From Fibrobacter succinogenes (lineage in GTDB: Bacteria > Fibrobacterota > Fibrobacteria > Fibrobacterales > Fibrobacteraceae): DNA of 64,000 nt. The stretch covers positions 93,219 through 157,218 of the forward strand of contig CACWNW010000011.1 of assembly GCA_902762305.1 (NCBI GenBank), written 5' to 3'. The number at the start of each line of letters is the position of its first letter. Position 1 is the first letter of the stretch. The notes beneath the pieces are model-generated. The model worked only from the letters and a program-made list of their open reading frames with translations. It was not told the DNA's origin and did no database searches. Shown here piece by piece: positions 1 to 8,648 of the stretch. The position numbers were made by a program, and so were the translations under genes.

Positions 1-2369
1 TTTATGGCTTTGCAAGGCTGATGAACGACACGGCAAACGGCCTTGCACAGGACCCCGAAACCTGCGCCAAACTCACCTCCGATATCGTCATCAACGACAA
101 TGTCCTTAAAAACGACACGCTCGACGACAGCCGAACAGACTTCATCCCATGGGAACCCATCGAGATTTTCAGCGGTTCCTTTGATGGACAGGGACACTCC
201 ATTTCGGGGCTGTACTACGACGATTCGCGCGTATATTCCGAAACTAGCATTCCCGCAGGGCTTTTCAGAAAAATCAGTCCTGCCGACACCTCAAAAGTTC
301 CTTCCCCAAGACCTTCCGTAAAAAACCTGGGGATTGTCGAATCCTATTTCAACGCAAGGGGTATTGTCGGCGCAATAACCGGCGAAGCGACCTATCTTGA
401 GATATCCAGATGTTACAACAAAGGAATCGCCATCGGCGGTTTCTATACCGGAGGGCTAGTCGGCTGGGGAATAGGAATATCCATTTCGGAGTCCTACAAC
501 GAAGGATTTGTCTATGCAAGAGACAGCTATTACGCTTATTCACAGACACAACTTTATGCAGGTGGAATCATCGGCATGATTTACACCAAGGACAATTACA
601 TCAAGAACGTTTACAACGCAGGCCCAACCAAGGCTTACAAAGCGGCTGGAGGACTCATCGGAAGAGTTGCCATGGAAGGAACCCGGCTCTTTCTCAACAA
701 TTCGTTCAACGTAGGAACGATAAACAACGGCTACAGCGGAGACCTCATCGCAAACCAAATCAAGACAACCTACGTAGAAACATCATCGACATTCAATATC
801 CGAAGCAAAGCCACCGACACCGACTCGCTAAGGACTGCCGAGGATTTCGCAAGCGGCCTCATCGCGTTAGTCCTGCACAACTCGCCCGACGGAAACGTAT
901 GGGGACAGAATGTCGGAACAGATACCCACCCCACCCTTACCGGTCAAATAAACGGTTATTCGGGCAACGCCAAGATTTCTAAGCTCACCTTCAAAACCTA
1001 CGAAGGCGACACCTTGAAATACCCAGACGGCTACGTAGAAGGCTTTGAACTAAAGCTCCCCGTCTCCACAAGGAAGGGGTACGTTTTTGCCGGCTGGTAC
1101 AGCAACGAAAACGCCGAAGGAATATCCGTAAAAAAGATATCTGCACAGGAAAAAGGCGACATCACCTTAACTGCCAAATGGTGGGGAAAGCCGACATTTA
1201 AGGACAACTGCTACGAGATAGCCTCCGAGGGAGACCTCTATGCATTCGCCGCCATTGTCAACGGGACCGACGGGATGGAAAAGGATGTGGATATCTGCGG
1301 CAAGCTGACCCAGGACATCGTTCTCAACAGCGTCGAAAAACGCCAATGGACTCCGATCAATTATTTCCAGGGGACCTTTGACGGACAGGGACATTCCATT
1401 TTGGGACTTTATCTGAACGACAGCGACCAAAACTATGTCGGCCTGTTTGGACGAAATATTAAGGGATCCGCAGAAAAGCCCGTAACCATAAAGAACCTCG
1501 GACTTGTCGATTCCTACATAACCGCAAGCTGGTATGTAGGCGCTATCGTCGGATCCCAGACCGGCAAGCTAATTCTTGAAAACGTGTACAGTACAGGATC
1601 GATGAGGTCCTCGAACTATGGAGGTGGACTTGTGGGCTACGTATACGGAAACACAACCATCATCAACTCTTACAGCGCATCCAACACCAATAATGCAGCC
1701 GGGCTTGTCGGCGGGCTTAATTCCAGTGCGACCGTTTCAATTATCAATTCATTCAATTTCGGATCCTACAGAGACTACATTTTCATCAACGCCGATCTTG
1801 TCGGGAAAAAGGACTCCACTAACGTAGTTTCAATTATCCACTCCTTCAATCTGAACGGAAAAACCTCGGATTACACTGGGGAAGCCAAAGACTACCTTTC
1901 GTTCGCGGACGGTTCACTCGCCAAGGCATTGCACGACTACAACGAAGACGGCATCGACGGCTCTATCTGGGGAGAAGAAGTCGGAGTCGACACCCACCCG
2001 GTCCTGTCCGGCAAAATCACCTTCTCGGGCGACCCAATTGTACCACAGACATCGTCTTCTTCGACAACGGAAAGTTCCAGTTCCAACGCGGAATCAAGTT
2101 CCTCAACCACGGAAGAAAGTTCCAGTTCCGAACAGTCTATCTCCTTAAAACAGGTTCCAGTGGTTAGCTATGCAAGGATCAAGACGCACGGTTCCTCGCT
2201 CGTCGTCGAAAACTTTGCGGGTTCTGTTTTTGTATTCGACATGAACGGAAACCTAGTCAAGCAAGTCCACTCGAATGGATTCATCCAAATCCGCCTTCCC
2301 AGAACCGGAGCCTACATCATCAGAACCGGCGGCCTTTTTCACCGTATCACCCTAGGCAGCCACCACTGA
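1..2369 (+). CDS. Secreted GLUG/InlB-repeat protein, 5' end cut by window
   Basis: The first ATG in frame is at 21, but the frame is open to base 3 and reads YGFARLMNDT, which aligns with the internal repeat LYAFAAIVNGT near 1237. The gene therefore starts before the window. Two copies of a GLUG-type block (FDGQGHSI-GLY, then KNLG-V-S and GGLVG segments) cover roughly residues 45-290 and 440-640. Between them is one InlB/Listeria-Bacteroides repeat ending in GYVFAGWY and LTAKW. A Ser-rich linker (about residues 680-715) leads to a C-terminal region with FDMNGNLV and GAYIIR, which resembles a type IX sorting domain. Probably exported and surface-anchored or released, with an adhesion-like or scaffold role by family. 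No catalytic domain is visible. Confidence 0.85.
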   Translation, partial: YGFARLMNDTANGLAQDPETCAKLTSDIVINDNVLKNDTLDDSRTDFIPWEPIEIFSGSFDGQGHSISGLYYDDSRVYSETSIPAGLFRKISPADTSKVPSPRPSVKNLGIVESYFNARGIVGAITGEATYLEISRCYNKGIAIGGFYTGGLVGWGIGISISESYNEGFVYARDSYYAYSQTQLYAGGIIGMIYTKDNYIKNVYNAGPTKAYKAAGGLIGRVAMEGTRLFLNNSFNVGTINNGYSGDLIANQIKTTYVETSSTFNIRSKATDTDSLRTAEDFASGLIALVLHNSPDGNVWGQNVGTDTHPTLTGQINGYSGNAKISKLTFKTYEGDTLKYPDGYVEGFELKLPVSTRKGYVFAGWYSNENAEGISVKKISAQEKGDITLTAKWWGKPTFKDNCYEIASEGDLYAFAAIVNGTDGMEKDVDICGKLTQDIVLNSVEKRQWTPINYFQGTFDGQGHSILGLYLNDSDQNYVGLFGRNIKGSAEKPVTIKNLGLVDSYITASWYVGAIVGSQTGKLILENVYSTGSMRSSNYGGGLVGYVYGNTTIINSYSASNTNNAAGLVGGLNSSATVSIINSFNFGSYRDYIFINADLVGKKDSTNVVSIIHSFNLNGKTSDYTGEAKDYLSFADGSLAKALHDYNEDGIDGSIWGEEVGVDTHPVLSGKITFSGDPIVPQTSSSSTTESSSSNAESSSSTTEESSSSEQSISLKQVPVVSYARIKTHGSSLVVENFAGSVFVFDMNGNLVKQVHSNGFIQIRLPRTGAYIIRTGGLFHRITLGSHH

Positions 2370-2380
2370 TTATACACCGT

Positions 2381-2394
2381 TTTTCTATCTTTAC
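2381..2394 (+). promoter_or_regulatory. Promoter-like element upstream of serS
   Basis: TTTTCTATCTTTAC lies 32 bases before the serS ATG. The same T-run plus CTATCTTTACG sequence occurs before the GH2 gene (37181-37198), and a CTATATTTCG version lies before rplU. It reads as a -10 region with a leader long enough for a ribosome binding site (GAGG before 2427). Confidence 0.5.
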
Positions 2395-2426
2395 CCCTGT
2401 AAAATTTTTACCATCCGAGGCATAAA

Positions 2427-3713
2427 ATGCTTGACATCAAGAAAATCCGCGAAAATCCGGAATACTACATTGCTGAAACCGAAAAGAAATACACCACAGT
2501 GAGCCTGAAGGACGTCCTCGCCATCGATAACGAACGCCGCCCGCTCCTCACCGAAGTGGAACGCCTCAAGAGCGAACGCAACGCCGAATCCAAGCGCATC
2601 GGCGACCTCAAGAAGAAGGGCGAGAACGCCGATGAAGCCGTTGCCGCCATGCGCGCGCTCGGCGACAAGATCGACGAACTCGACAAGAAGCTCAAGGACC
2701 TCGACTACAAGCAGACCGAAATGCTCATGCACGTGCCGAACATCGCCCCGCGTTCTCCGGAAGGCAAGGACAGCTCGGACAACGTGGTCGAGAAGGACGG
2801 CCCGATTCCTGCCGACTACTACACCAAGAACGATGACTTCGCCCGCGTGGACCACAAGACCCTCGGCGAACGCCTCGGCATCTTCGACTTTGAACGCGGC
2901 GCCAAGATTTCCGGTTCCGGCTTCCCGGTCTACCGCGGTCTCGGTTCCCGCCTGGAACGCGCCCTCATCCAGTTCTTCCTCGACGAACACATGAAGAACG
3001 GCTTCGAAGAATTCACGCCGCCGTACCTCGTGACCCGCAACACCATGCGCGGCACGGGTCAGCTCCCGAAGTTCGAAGAAGACATGTACCGCTGCGACAA
3101 GGACGACGACCTGTTCCTCATCCCGACTGCAGAAGTGCCTCTGACCAACCTCTATGCCGGCGAAGTGATTCCGGAATCCGAACTCCCGAAGCGCATCTGC
3201 GCCTACTCCGCCTGCTTCCGCCGTGAAGCCGGTTCCTACGGCAAGGATACCCGCGGCCTTCTCCGCCTGCACCAGTTCAACAAGGTGGAAATGGTCTACT
3301 TCGCCCACCCGGAACGTAGCTACGAAGACCACGAAGAGCTCACCCGCTTCGGCGAAATGCTCCTCGAGAAGCTCGGCCTCCCCTACCACCGTCTGGCCCT
3401 CTGCAAGGGCGACCTCGGTTTCGGTGCCGCCAAGTGCTACGACCTCGAAGTCTACGCCCCTGTCGAAAAGAAGTGGCTCGAAGTCAGCTCCTGCTCCAAC
3501 TTCGAAGACTACCAGGCCCGCCGCGCCAACATCAAGACCAAGATTGGCGGCAAGAACGTCTACGTTCACACCTTGAACGGTTCCGGCCTCGCCACCCCGC
3601 GCGTGATGGTCGGCATCTGCGACAACTACCAGCAGAAAGACGGCTCGCTCAAGATCCCCGAAGTGCTGCGTCCGTACATGGGCGGCATGGAAGTCATCGA
3701 GCCGAAGAAGTAA
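2427..3713 (+). CDS. serS: Seryl-tRNA synthetase
   Basis: Charges tRNA-Ser with serine in the cytoplasm. The 428 residues match the usual length. The N-terminal part (about 1-105) is the charged coiled-coil arm that binds the long variable loop of tRNA-Ser. The class II core follows: motif 2 is FRREAGSYGKDTRGLLR around residue 265, and motif 3 is GLATPRVMVGICDNYQ near the C-terminus with its conserved Arg. The ATG at 2427 is preceded by GAGG. Transcription appears to come from the element at 2381. It is followed by a convergent lipoprotein gene. Confidence 0.97.
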   Translation: MLDIKKIRENPEYYIAETEKKYTTVSLKDVLAIDNERRPLLTEVERLKSERNAESKRIGDLKKKGENADEAVAAMRALGDKIDELDKKLKDLDYKQTEMLMHVPNIAPRSPEGKDSSDNVVEKDGPIPADYYTKNDDFARVDHKTLGERLGIFDFERGAKISGSGFPVYRGLGSRLERALIQFFLDEHMKNGFEEFTPPYLVTRNTMRGTGQLPKFEEDMYRCDKDDDLFLIPTAEVPLTNLYAGEVIPESELPKRICAYSACFRREAGSYGKDTRGLLRLHQFNKVEMVYFAHPERSYEDHEELTRFGEMLLEKLGLPYHRLALCKGDLGFGAAKCYDLEVYAPVEKKWLEVSSCSNFEDYQARRANIKTKIGGKNVYVHTLNGSGLATPRVMVGICDNYQQKDGSLKIPEVLRPYMGGMEVIEPKK

Positions 3714-3772
3714 GTCGTTGGCTCCGAGAGCCTCTATCTCCCCAACAAAAAATTTAACCCCGTCTCATCAAT

Positions 3773-4783
3773 TCAGCGCACGGAGTAGGCAAACAATTTG
3801 CTCGTGCTGTAATCCCCGAGGAACGAATCATTGTCATAATAGAGGTTCCAGTACGGTGCATGCGACGGCGAGGAACTCTCCTGGGCAATCCAGAAATCGG
3901 CTTCCTTGCCCATGCCCTGGAAATTGCCCTTCGCATCCCTGTAACCGGCAGCCATAGCGCCAAAGCCGTATCGGTCCGTACCGTCGGGCCATTCTTCGCT
4001 ATGCGTCCAGGAGAACTTCATCTTGAGAATCGTTCCCATCTTTTCCTTTTCGTACTTGTTGTGCTTTTTCAGGTAAGCCACAAGCGCCTTCATGTCGGCG
4101 ACCTTGGGCACCCGGAAGCCCTCGGGGCAAACTCCCTGATGTTCACGCGCAAGTTTCGAACCGGCAGCGGCAGACGCATTGGATTCCGGCAAATCCATCG
4201 CGGCCGACCAAGTATAGAGCCTACCGAACACGTTGCAATTTTCGGACTTGTTGTCGTAGCACCAGCTGCCTTCGGAGCGGTAGTTCAGGTTCTGTCCCAT
4301 CCACACCTGGCCACCGATAGTCACGAGCCTGTACAGCTGTCCATCGCGCTTGTCGCACAGGGAGCCTTCGGGCACATTCTCACAATAAACAGGAGGCGGA
4401 GGTTCGGCCGAAGAAGACGACACCACAATAACGGATGGTCTCGGCCTCGCCTTCGATGATGAGGAGTATTTCTCGGCGACAGGTTCCTCGGCAACGAGCG
4501 TACCGGCGGGGGAAGCCTCGGCCGTATCTGCAGGCGGTTCGGCAACCGTATCGACAGGCGGCTTTTCGGACTCTTCTCGATACACCATAGGTGCTTCGGT
4601 CGGAACCGTGTCGACCTTCGTTTCGGGTTCGGCCGGTTCGGGCGGCTGGACCTGTTCGCGCGGTATTTCGCGGACCTTTAGAGGCGCATGCCTTTCAAAA
4701 GGTTCTTCCTGGCTGCAAGCAAAAAACATCCCGGCAACAGCCAGGAGCAGTCCTTCATATAATCTTCTCTTAATAATATTCAC
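3773..4783 (-). CDS. Lipoprotein with Fibrobacter major paralogous domain
   Basis: The C-terminal half holds the Fibrobacter succinogenes major paralogous domain (TIGR02145 type): DGQLYRLVTIGGQVWMGQNL, then GRLYTWSAAMD, GVCPEGFRVP and YGFGAMAAG. The N-terminus is a lipoprotein signal (KRRLYEGLLLAVAGMFFAC) followed by a Pro/Glu/Ser-rich linker. There is no ATG before the signal. GTG at 4783 gives a clean short signal (MNIIKRR...), while another GTG at 4819 adds 12 residues that fit a signal less well, so I use 4783. Likely an outer-membrane or surface lipoprotein. The domain's molecular function is not established. Two palindromes at 4870-4904 lie just upstream. Confidence 0.8.
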   Translation of the reverse strand: MNIIKRRLYEGLLLAVAGMFFACSQEEPFERHAPLKVREIPREQVQPPEPAEPETKVDTVPTEAPMVYREESEKPPVDTVAEPPADTAEASPAGTLVAEEPVAEKYSSSSKARPRPSVIVVSSSSAEPPPPVYCENVPEGSLCDKRDGQLYRLVTIGGQVWMGQNLNYRSEGSWCYDNKSENCNVFGRLYTWSAAMDLPESNASAAAGSKLAREHQGVCPEGFRVPKVADMKALVAYLKKHNKYEKEKMGTILKMKFSWTHSEEWPDGTDRYGFGAMAAGYRDAKGNFQGMGKEADFWIAQESSSPSHAPYWNLYYDNDSFLGDYSTSKLFAYSVR

Positions 4784-4869
4784 AGAAAAAAATATATGCA
4801 ATTTTGAAGCAAAAATCACGCTTCGAAAAGAAAAAAGTTTGTAAAACGAAAGAAATTTTTAAGTTTATT

Positions 4870-4904
4870 TGGAATAATCCACCCCTTATCTGGAATATTC
4901 CACC
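4870..4904. promoter_or_regulatory. Tandem palindromic operator candidate
   Basis: TGGAATAATCCACC (4870-4883) and TGGAATATTCCACC (4891-4904) are near-identical palindromes with centres 21 bp apart, two helical turns. They lie upstream of the minus-strand lipoprotein gene and just past the end of the gene at 4930. This geometry fits two dimers of a repressor or activator bound to the same DNA face. The regulator is unknown. Confidence 0.45.
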
Positions 4905-4929
4905 ATAACTTGGCGTTTTTCGAGTAAAA

Positions 4930-5349
4930 TCACGGCATATAGGCCGGCAAGGCTGCGATTTTCTGGAATTTTCCCGATCCCGAATCCAACGCAAAATAAG
5001 CGGTCGCATCGCCCAGGGCAAGCATTACATATTTCGGCGATATCACCTTGAGGTACTTGTTGAGCTGCACCTGCAGTGCCGGCCAGGTGTATTCCCCGGG
5101 CGCCTTGCATTCCACCAGGAGCCAAGGTTTGTCCACTGCAGCACCCTCGCGGAAATTGTGCACCAGGATATCGACGCGGTCATCCGTCTTCGGGTCGACC
5201 GTCGCAAGCGCGAACTCAACAGCAATGAGGTGTGCAGGCACCTTGACCTCGTTCAGCAAGAACTGGATAGTCGCCTGACGCACGTGTTCTTCGGGCGTGG
5301 CGGGTACATCCTTCTTGCGGATCGGGTCGTACAAGGTCTCGTGAATCAT
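4930..5349 (-). CDS. Type I restriction enzyme R-like N-terminal domain protein
   Basis: A 139-residue protein resembling the HsdR_N_2 type stand-alone nuclease fold. Visible PD-(D/E)XK elements are DDRVDILVHN and WLLVECKAPG, with the acidic residues and Lys spaced as in the family. EEHVRQATIQFLL is the typical N-terminal helix. The frame is open to 5436, but the start is placed at the ATG at 5349 because TATATT lies exactly 6 nt upstream, an arrangement shared with several neighbours, and the retained sequence begins MIHETLYDP. No methylase or specificity subunit is nearby, so a full restriction system is not supported. Confidence 0.75.
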   Translation of the reverse strand: MIHETLYDPIRKKDVPATPEEHVRQATIQFLLNEVKVPAHLIAVEFALATVDPKTDDRVDILVHNFREGAAVDKPWLLVECKAPGEYTWPALQVQLNKYLKVISPKYVMLALGDATAYFALDSGSGKFQKIAALPAYMP

Positions 5350-5355
5350 GGCCTG

Positions 5356-5361
5356 AATATA
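5356..5361 (-). promoter_or_regulatory. -10 element placed for a leaderless mRNA
   Basis: On the minus strand TTTCTATATTCAGGCCATG puts TATATT 6 nt before the start at 5349, with no ribosome binding site in between. The transcript should begin at or next to the ATG. Confidence 0.5.
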
Positions 5362-5426
5362 GAAATCTAAACGAGATTGCTTAGACACCATCCGGGGCCG
5401 AGCAATGACAAAAGTAAGCGGTAGCC

Positions 5427-5455
5427 TTGACAACACCTAAATCTGGAACTATCTT
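5427..5455 (+). promoter_or_regulatory. Canonical sigma-70 type promoter
   Basis: TTGACA (5427-5432), a 17-bp spacer, then TATCTT (5450-5455). This is the best consensus promoter I found in the window. The expected start of transcription is about 5462, which coincides with an ATG at 5463. Confidence 0.7.
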
Positions 5456-5462
5456 TTTGCTC

Positions 5463-5573
5463 ATGAACAAAATCTTTGGACAGAACCTCGCAGCAGCAGC
5501 GATTGCAGCAAGCCCGGCAGCAGCCCGAGCTATTATGGGGCTGTCCAGAGAAACCAAGATCTGTAAGGCATAA
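5463..5573 (+). CDS. Possible 36-residue Ala-rich small protein (or short ncRNA)
   Basis: Starts 7 nt after the promoter hexamer TATCTT, so it would be translated from a leaderless mRNA, as seems common here. The peptide begins MNKIFGQNLAAAAIAAS and ends SRETKICKA. The middle is Ala-rich and could form an amphipathic or membrane helix. A strong terminator at 5602 closes the transcript at about 170 nt. I do not recognise the peptide. The alternative is a small structured RNA: GGACAG (5478-5483) can pair with CTGTCC (5540-5545). I found no 6S, SRP, tmRNA or RNase P signature. Confidence 0.4.
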   Translation: MNKIFGQNLAAAAIAASPAAARAIMGLSRETKICKA

Positions 5574-5601
5574 CGCTAAAATCCAGATGAAAAGTTTCAA
5601 G

Positions 5602-5630
5602 GGCAGCCCCGCAAACGGCTGCTTTTTTTT
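5602..5630 (+). terminator. Rho-independent terminator of the small transcript
   Basis: GCAGCC / GGCTGC stem (5603-5608 with 5617-5622) followed by eight T. Confidence 0.85.
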
Positions 5631-5680
5631 ATTTATCCCGATTTTAACCATTAAACACAAGGATTAACGGAAATTCTTAC

Positions 5681-5721
5681 CTAGATCCTTCGCCCTTTAC
5701 TGGGCTCAGGATGGCACTGAG
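5681..5721. repeat. GATCCTTCG...CTCAGGATG dispersed repeat
   Basis: TAGATCCTTCGCCC and GGGCTCAGGATGGCACTGAG form one copy of a dispersed imperfect palindrome. Related sequences occur at 7284-7320 (inside a gene), 16393-16431 and 18356-18392. It sits before the promoter of the aminotransferase gene. Confidence 0.5.
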
Positions 5722-5826
5722 TTGAAAATCAAGGCTCTGGATGGCGTTGAAGCAACATTACAGGATGATTATTATTCTATAATTACAGCGCAAAAAGAAT
5801 TTTCGATACCTATACAGGAGCATAAA

Positions 5827-7128
5827 ATGCGCAGAAGACTTTTGAGCGAAGGTGCCAAGGAACTCTCTTACGAAATCCGCGAGATCGTGAAGAAGGCAAA
5901 CCAGCTCAAGGCACTCGGCCTTCCCATCCACTGGGAAAACATCGGCGACCCGATCGAAAAGAAGTGCCAAATTCCCGACTGGATCAAGGACATCGTGGTC
6001 GACCTCGTCAAGACGAACCGCAGCTACGGCTACTGCCCCTCCAAGGGCATGCTCGAGACCCGCGAATTTCTGGTGAAAGAGAACAACAAGCTCGGCGGCG
6101 CACAGATTAACGTCGACGACATCCTGTTCTTCAACGGCCTCGGTGACGCCATCGCCACCATCTACGGCCTCTTGTCGATGAACACTCGCATCATCGGACC
6201 GGCTCCGGCTTACAGCACCCACAGTTCCGCCGAAGCGGCCCACGCCCACACGGCCCCGATTACCTACAGCCTCCAGCCCGAAAACCACTGGTACCCGGAC
6301 CTGGAAGAACTTGAAAACAAGGTGAAGTACAACCCGAGCATCGCGGGCATCCTCATTTTGAACCCGGACAACCCGACCGGCATGGTCTACCCGCTCGACA
6401 TCCTCAAGAAGATTGTGGATATCGCGAAGCGCTACAACCTGTTCATCATCTGCGACGAAATCTACAACAAGATTACGTACAATGGCGCCCACGCCTACGC
6501 CCTGGCCGAATACATCGGTGACGTGCCGGGCATCGCGCTCAAGGGCATTTCCAAGGAATACCCGTGGCCGGGCGCTCGCTGCGGCTGGGCCGAATACTAC
6601 AACCGCGACAAGGACGAACAGTTCGACGCCTTCTGCCGCGCCATCGACAACGCGAAGATGGTGGAAGTCTGCTCGACCACGCTCCCGCAGATGACGATTC
6701 CGCGCGTGCTGGGCGACCCTCGCTTTATTGAGCACCGTACCGCGCTGAACGAAAAGATTGGCCGCCGCAGCGCCATCATCAACGAAATCCTCTCCGACAT
6801 TCCGGAGCTGTACTTCAACCCGACTTACGGCGCGTTCTACAACACCATCATCTTCCGTGAAGGCACGCTCAACAGCCACCAGAGCTTGAAGATTGACAAC
6901 CCAATCATCAAGAAGAAGGTCGAGGAATGGTGCAGCAAGACGACGAACCTCGACTACCGCTTCGTGTACTACCTGCTGGGCGCAAAGGGCATCTGCGTGG
7001 TTCCGAGTACCAGTTTCTGCACGGACTTGAAGGGCTTCCGCGTGACGCTCCTCGAAGAAGACGAAGACGAACTGCGTAGCGTGTTCACCACGATCCACGA
7101 CGCCATCGTGGAATACCTGCACAGCTAA
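5827..7128 (+). CDS. PLP-dependent class I/II aminotransferase
   Basis: A 433-residue fold type I aminotransferase. PLP-site features are visible: NPDNPTG at about 180 (Asn binding the cofactor oxygen), CDEIY with Asp210, and the Schiff-base Lys243 in ISKEYPWPGARCGW. The motif is close to SKxxxxPGxRxGW of aspartate/alanine aminotransferases. The frame is open from 5722, but ATG 5827 has AGGAG 6 nt upstream and starts MRRRLLSEGAKELSYE, like homologues. Substrate cannot be fixed from sequence; alanine or aspartate type is most likely. A TATAAT-like element lies about 45 nt upstream. Confidence 0.9.
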   Translation: MRRRLLSEGAKELSYEIREIVKKANQLKALGLPIHWENIGDPIEKKCQIPDWIKDIVVDLVKTNRSYGYCPSKGMLETREFLVKENNKLGGAQINVDDILFFNGLGDAIATIYGLLSMNTRIIGPAPAYSTHSSAEAAHAHTAPITYSLQPENHWYPDLEELENKVKYNPSIAGILILNPDNPTGMVYPLDILKKIVDIAKRYNLFIICDEIYNKITYNGAHAYALAEYIGDVPGIALKGISKEYPWPGARCGWAEYYNRDKDEQFDAFCRAIDNAKMVEVCSTTLPQMTIPRVLGDPRFIEHRTALNEKIGRRSAIINEILSDIPELYFNPTYGAFYNTIIFREGTLNSHQSLKIDNPIIKKKVEEWCSKTTNLDYRFVYYLLGAKGICVVPSTSFCTDLKGFRVTLLEEDEDELRSVFTTIHDAIVEYLHS

Positions 7129-7148
7129 TACACAGACTGTAGGTAAAG

Positions 7149-8648
7149 ATGGACGCGGCACTCGAAAAACGCCTCAAGAGGCAGGTTATCGGGAAGCCGC
7201 ATCTTTTTTTGGCGGTCGTCCCGCTCGGATTCGAACAAACTCTTGTCGAAGAGTTAACCTCTATTAGTCAAGAGAACTCCCTTCGTCATCCTGAGCCGCA
7301 AACCGGCGAAGGATCCAGTCAAGAATCTATTTCTTTCCATGTCATTGGCGACGGAAAAGTCGAATTCACGGCAAAGATTACAGACGCCTGGAAGGCTGTC
7401 GCCTGCACCCGTATCGCGAACCGCATACTGATGCACATCGCCGACTTCAAGGCAGAAAACTTCCGCGAACTCGAGAAGAAGGCATCCGAAATCCCGTGGG
7501 AACTGTACCTGCGCAAAACCGCAGTGCCGTTGCTCCAACGTCACACCGAAGCGCGAAGCGCAAGTGTGTCCACTCCTAGTAACTCGGAACTAGGAACTGG
7601 GAACTCATTATCCATACACGTCACCTGCAAACATTCACGCCTGTACCACAGCGACGCCATTGCGGAACGCCTGTACAACGTTATCGGGGAAAAAATCCAC
7701 AATTGTCACTCTGGAGCCGAAGGCGATAACGCCCCGCAGAACCTGTACGTCAATTTCCTCGACGACCGTTGCACCCTCTGGCTCGACCTCGCAGGCGAAG
7801 AACTCTACAAGCGCGGGCACGAGCGGCACGTCAACGACGCCCCGCTCAAGGAAACCATCGCCGCAGGGATGCTTTTCGAAGTTTCCGCGCTCGTCGCCGC
7901 ACCGCTTACCCTCATCGACCCGATGGCAGGCAGCGGCACGTTCAGCCTCGAAGCCGCATACATGGCAAGCGAGCTCATTCCCGGCGTGTGCCGCGACTTC
8001 GCGCTAAAGCACCAGCCCGCATTCAAACCCGCCACCTGGAACCACATCGTCAATTCCGAATTGTCATTGCGAGGGAAAAATGCAACCGCGGCAATCACCG
8101 ACGTCACACCGCAGCGCGAAACCACCCCTATCGTCACACCGAAGCGCGAAGCGCAAGAGTGTCCATCCGCAATAATCACAAACGACATTTCAGAACGCGC
8201 GATAAGCATCATCCGCCACAACGTGGAATGCAGCCCGCTTGCATCGGCCCCACAAGGCGGGAACGCGCCGGCAATCGCACCGCAACTCAAGGATTTCTTC
8301 AGCTACACCGCCGAAGAGATTGCAAACGCATGCCCCGCCGGCACACAACCCGCAATGGTCCTGAACCCGCCCTACGGAAAAAGACTCGATTGCGATGCAC
8401 CTAAACTCTACACGCAAATCGGGCGCAAGCTCGCCGAACTTGCGCACTGCCTGAAAGCCCTCGGCAAAACGCTCTCTGTCGCGATTCTCGCCCCAAAAGA
8501 CGACACACGAGGCGGCGCAAAATATACCTGCACAGCAAACCTGTTGCGCGAATGCCCTGCACTCGACCCGGCAACAAACACAAGCGCGAAGCGCATCGTT
8601 ACAAGCCACGGCGGTTTCACGCTCAACGCATTTTTTGCCAAGCTCTAG
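7149..8648 (+). CDS. THUMP-type 23S rRNA m2G methyltransferase-like protein with repeat insertions
   Basis: Class I SAM-dependent RNA methyltransferase of the RlmL/YcbY N-terminal type, expected to methylate guanine N2 in 23S rRNA. SAM motif I is DPMAGSGTF (from residue 257), and the N6/N2-methylase catalytic motif is NPPYGKRL (from 406). The N-terminal ~150 residues correspond to the THUMP region. Three stretches are not conserved-looking: residues 45-60, about 131-155 and about 315-340. Their DNA matches dispersed repeats, including two near-identical 33-nt copies at 7540 and 8132, with the reading frame kept. It follows the aminotransferase by 20 bp. Confidence 0.85.
   Translation: MDAALEKRLKRQVIGKPHLFLAVVPLGFEQTLVEELTSISQENSLRHPEPQTGEGSSQESISFHVIGDGKVEFTAKITDAWKAVACTRIANRILMHIADFKAENFRELEKKASEIPWELYLRKTAVPLLQRHTEARSASVSTPSNSELGTGNSLSIHVTCKHSRLYHSDAIAERLYNVIGEKIHNCHSGAEGDNAPQNLYVNFLDDRCTLWLDLAGEELYKRGHERHVNDAPLKETIAAGMLFEVSALVAAPLTLIDPMAGSGTFSLEAAYMASELIPGVCRDFALKHQPAFKPATWNHIVNSELSLRGKNATAAITDVTPQRETTPIVTPKREAQECPSAIITNDISERAISIIRHNVECSPLASAPQGGNAPAIAPQLKDFFSYTAEEIANACPAGTQPAMVLNPPYGKRLDCDAPKLYTQIGRKLAELAHCLKALGKTLSVAILAPKDDTRGGAKYTCTANLLRECPALDPATNTSAKRIVTSHGGFTLNAFFAKL
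7284..7320. repeat. Dispersed palindromic repeat inside a coding frame
   Basis: GTCATCCTGAGCCGC...GGCGAAGGATCC is an inverted-orientation copy of the repeat at 5681. It encodes RHPEPQTGEGSS within the methyltransferase. Confidence 0.55.
7540..7572 (+). repeat. 33-nt repeat, copy 1, in frame
   Basis: Begins CGTCACACCGAAGCGCGAAG and ends AGTGTGTCC. It differs from the copy at 8132 by one base. It is followed by AACTCGGAACTAGGAACTGG, a short internally repetitive sequence. It encodes RHTEARSASVS. Confidence 0.7.
8132..8164 (+). repeat. 33-nt repeat, copy 2, in frame
   Basis: Second copy of the 7540 repeat, encoding VTPKREAQEC in a different frame relative to the repeat. A truncated third copy (CGTCACACCGCAGCGCGAA) lies 30 bp upstream at 8102. 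Confidence 0.7.

Noticed and set aside
2391..3569. Long minus-strand open frame (392 codons) opposite serS
   Set aside because: Antisense shadow of a highly expressed, codon-biased gene; composition is Val/Glu/Ala-rich with no domain.
4930..5349. Restriction-modification system
   Set aside because: Only the nuclease-like domain is present; no methylase, specificity or translocase gene nearby.
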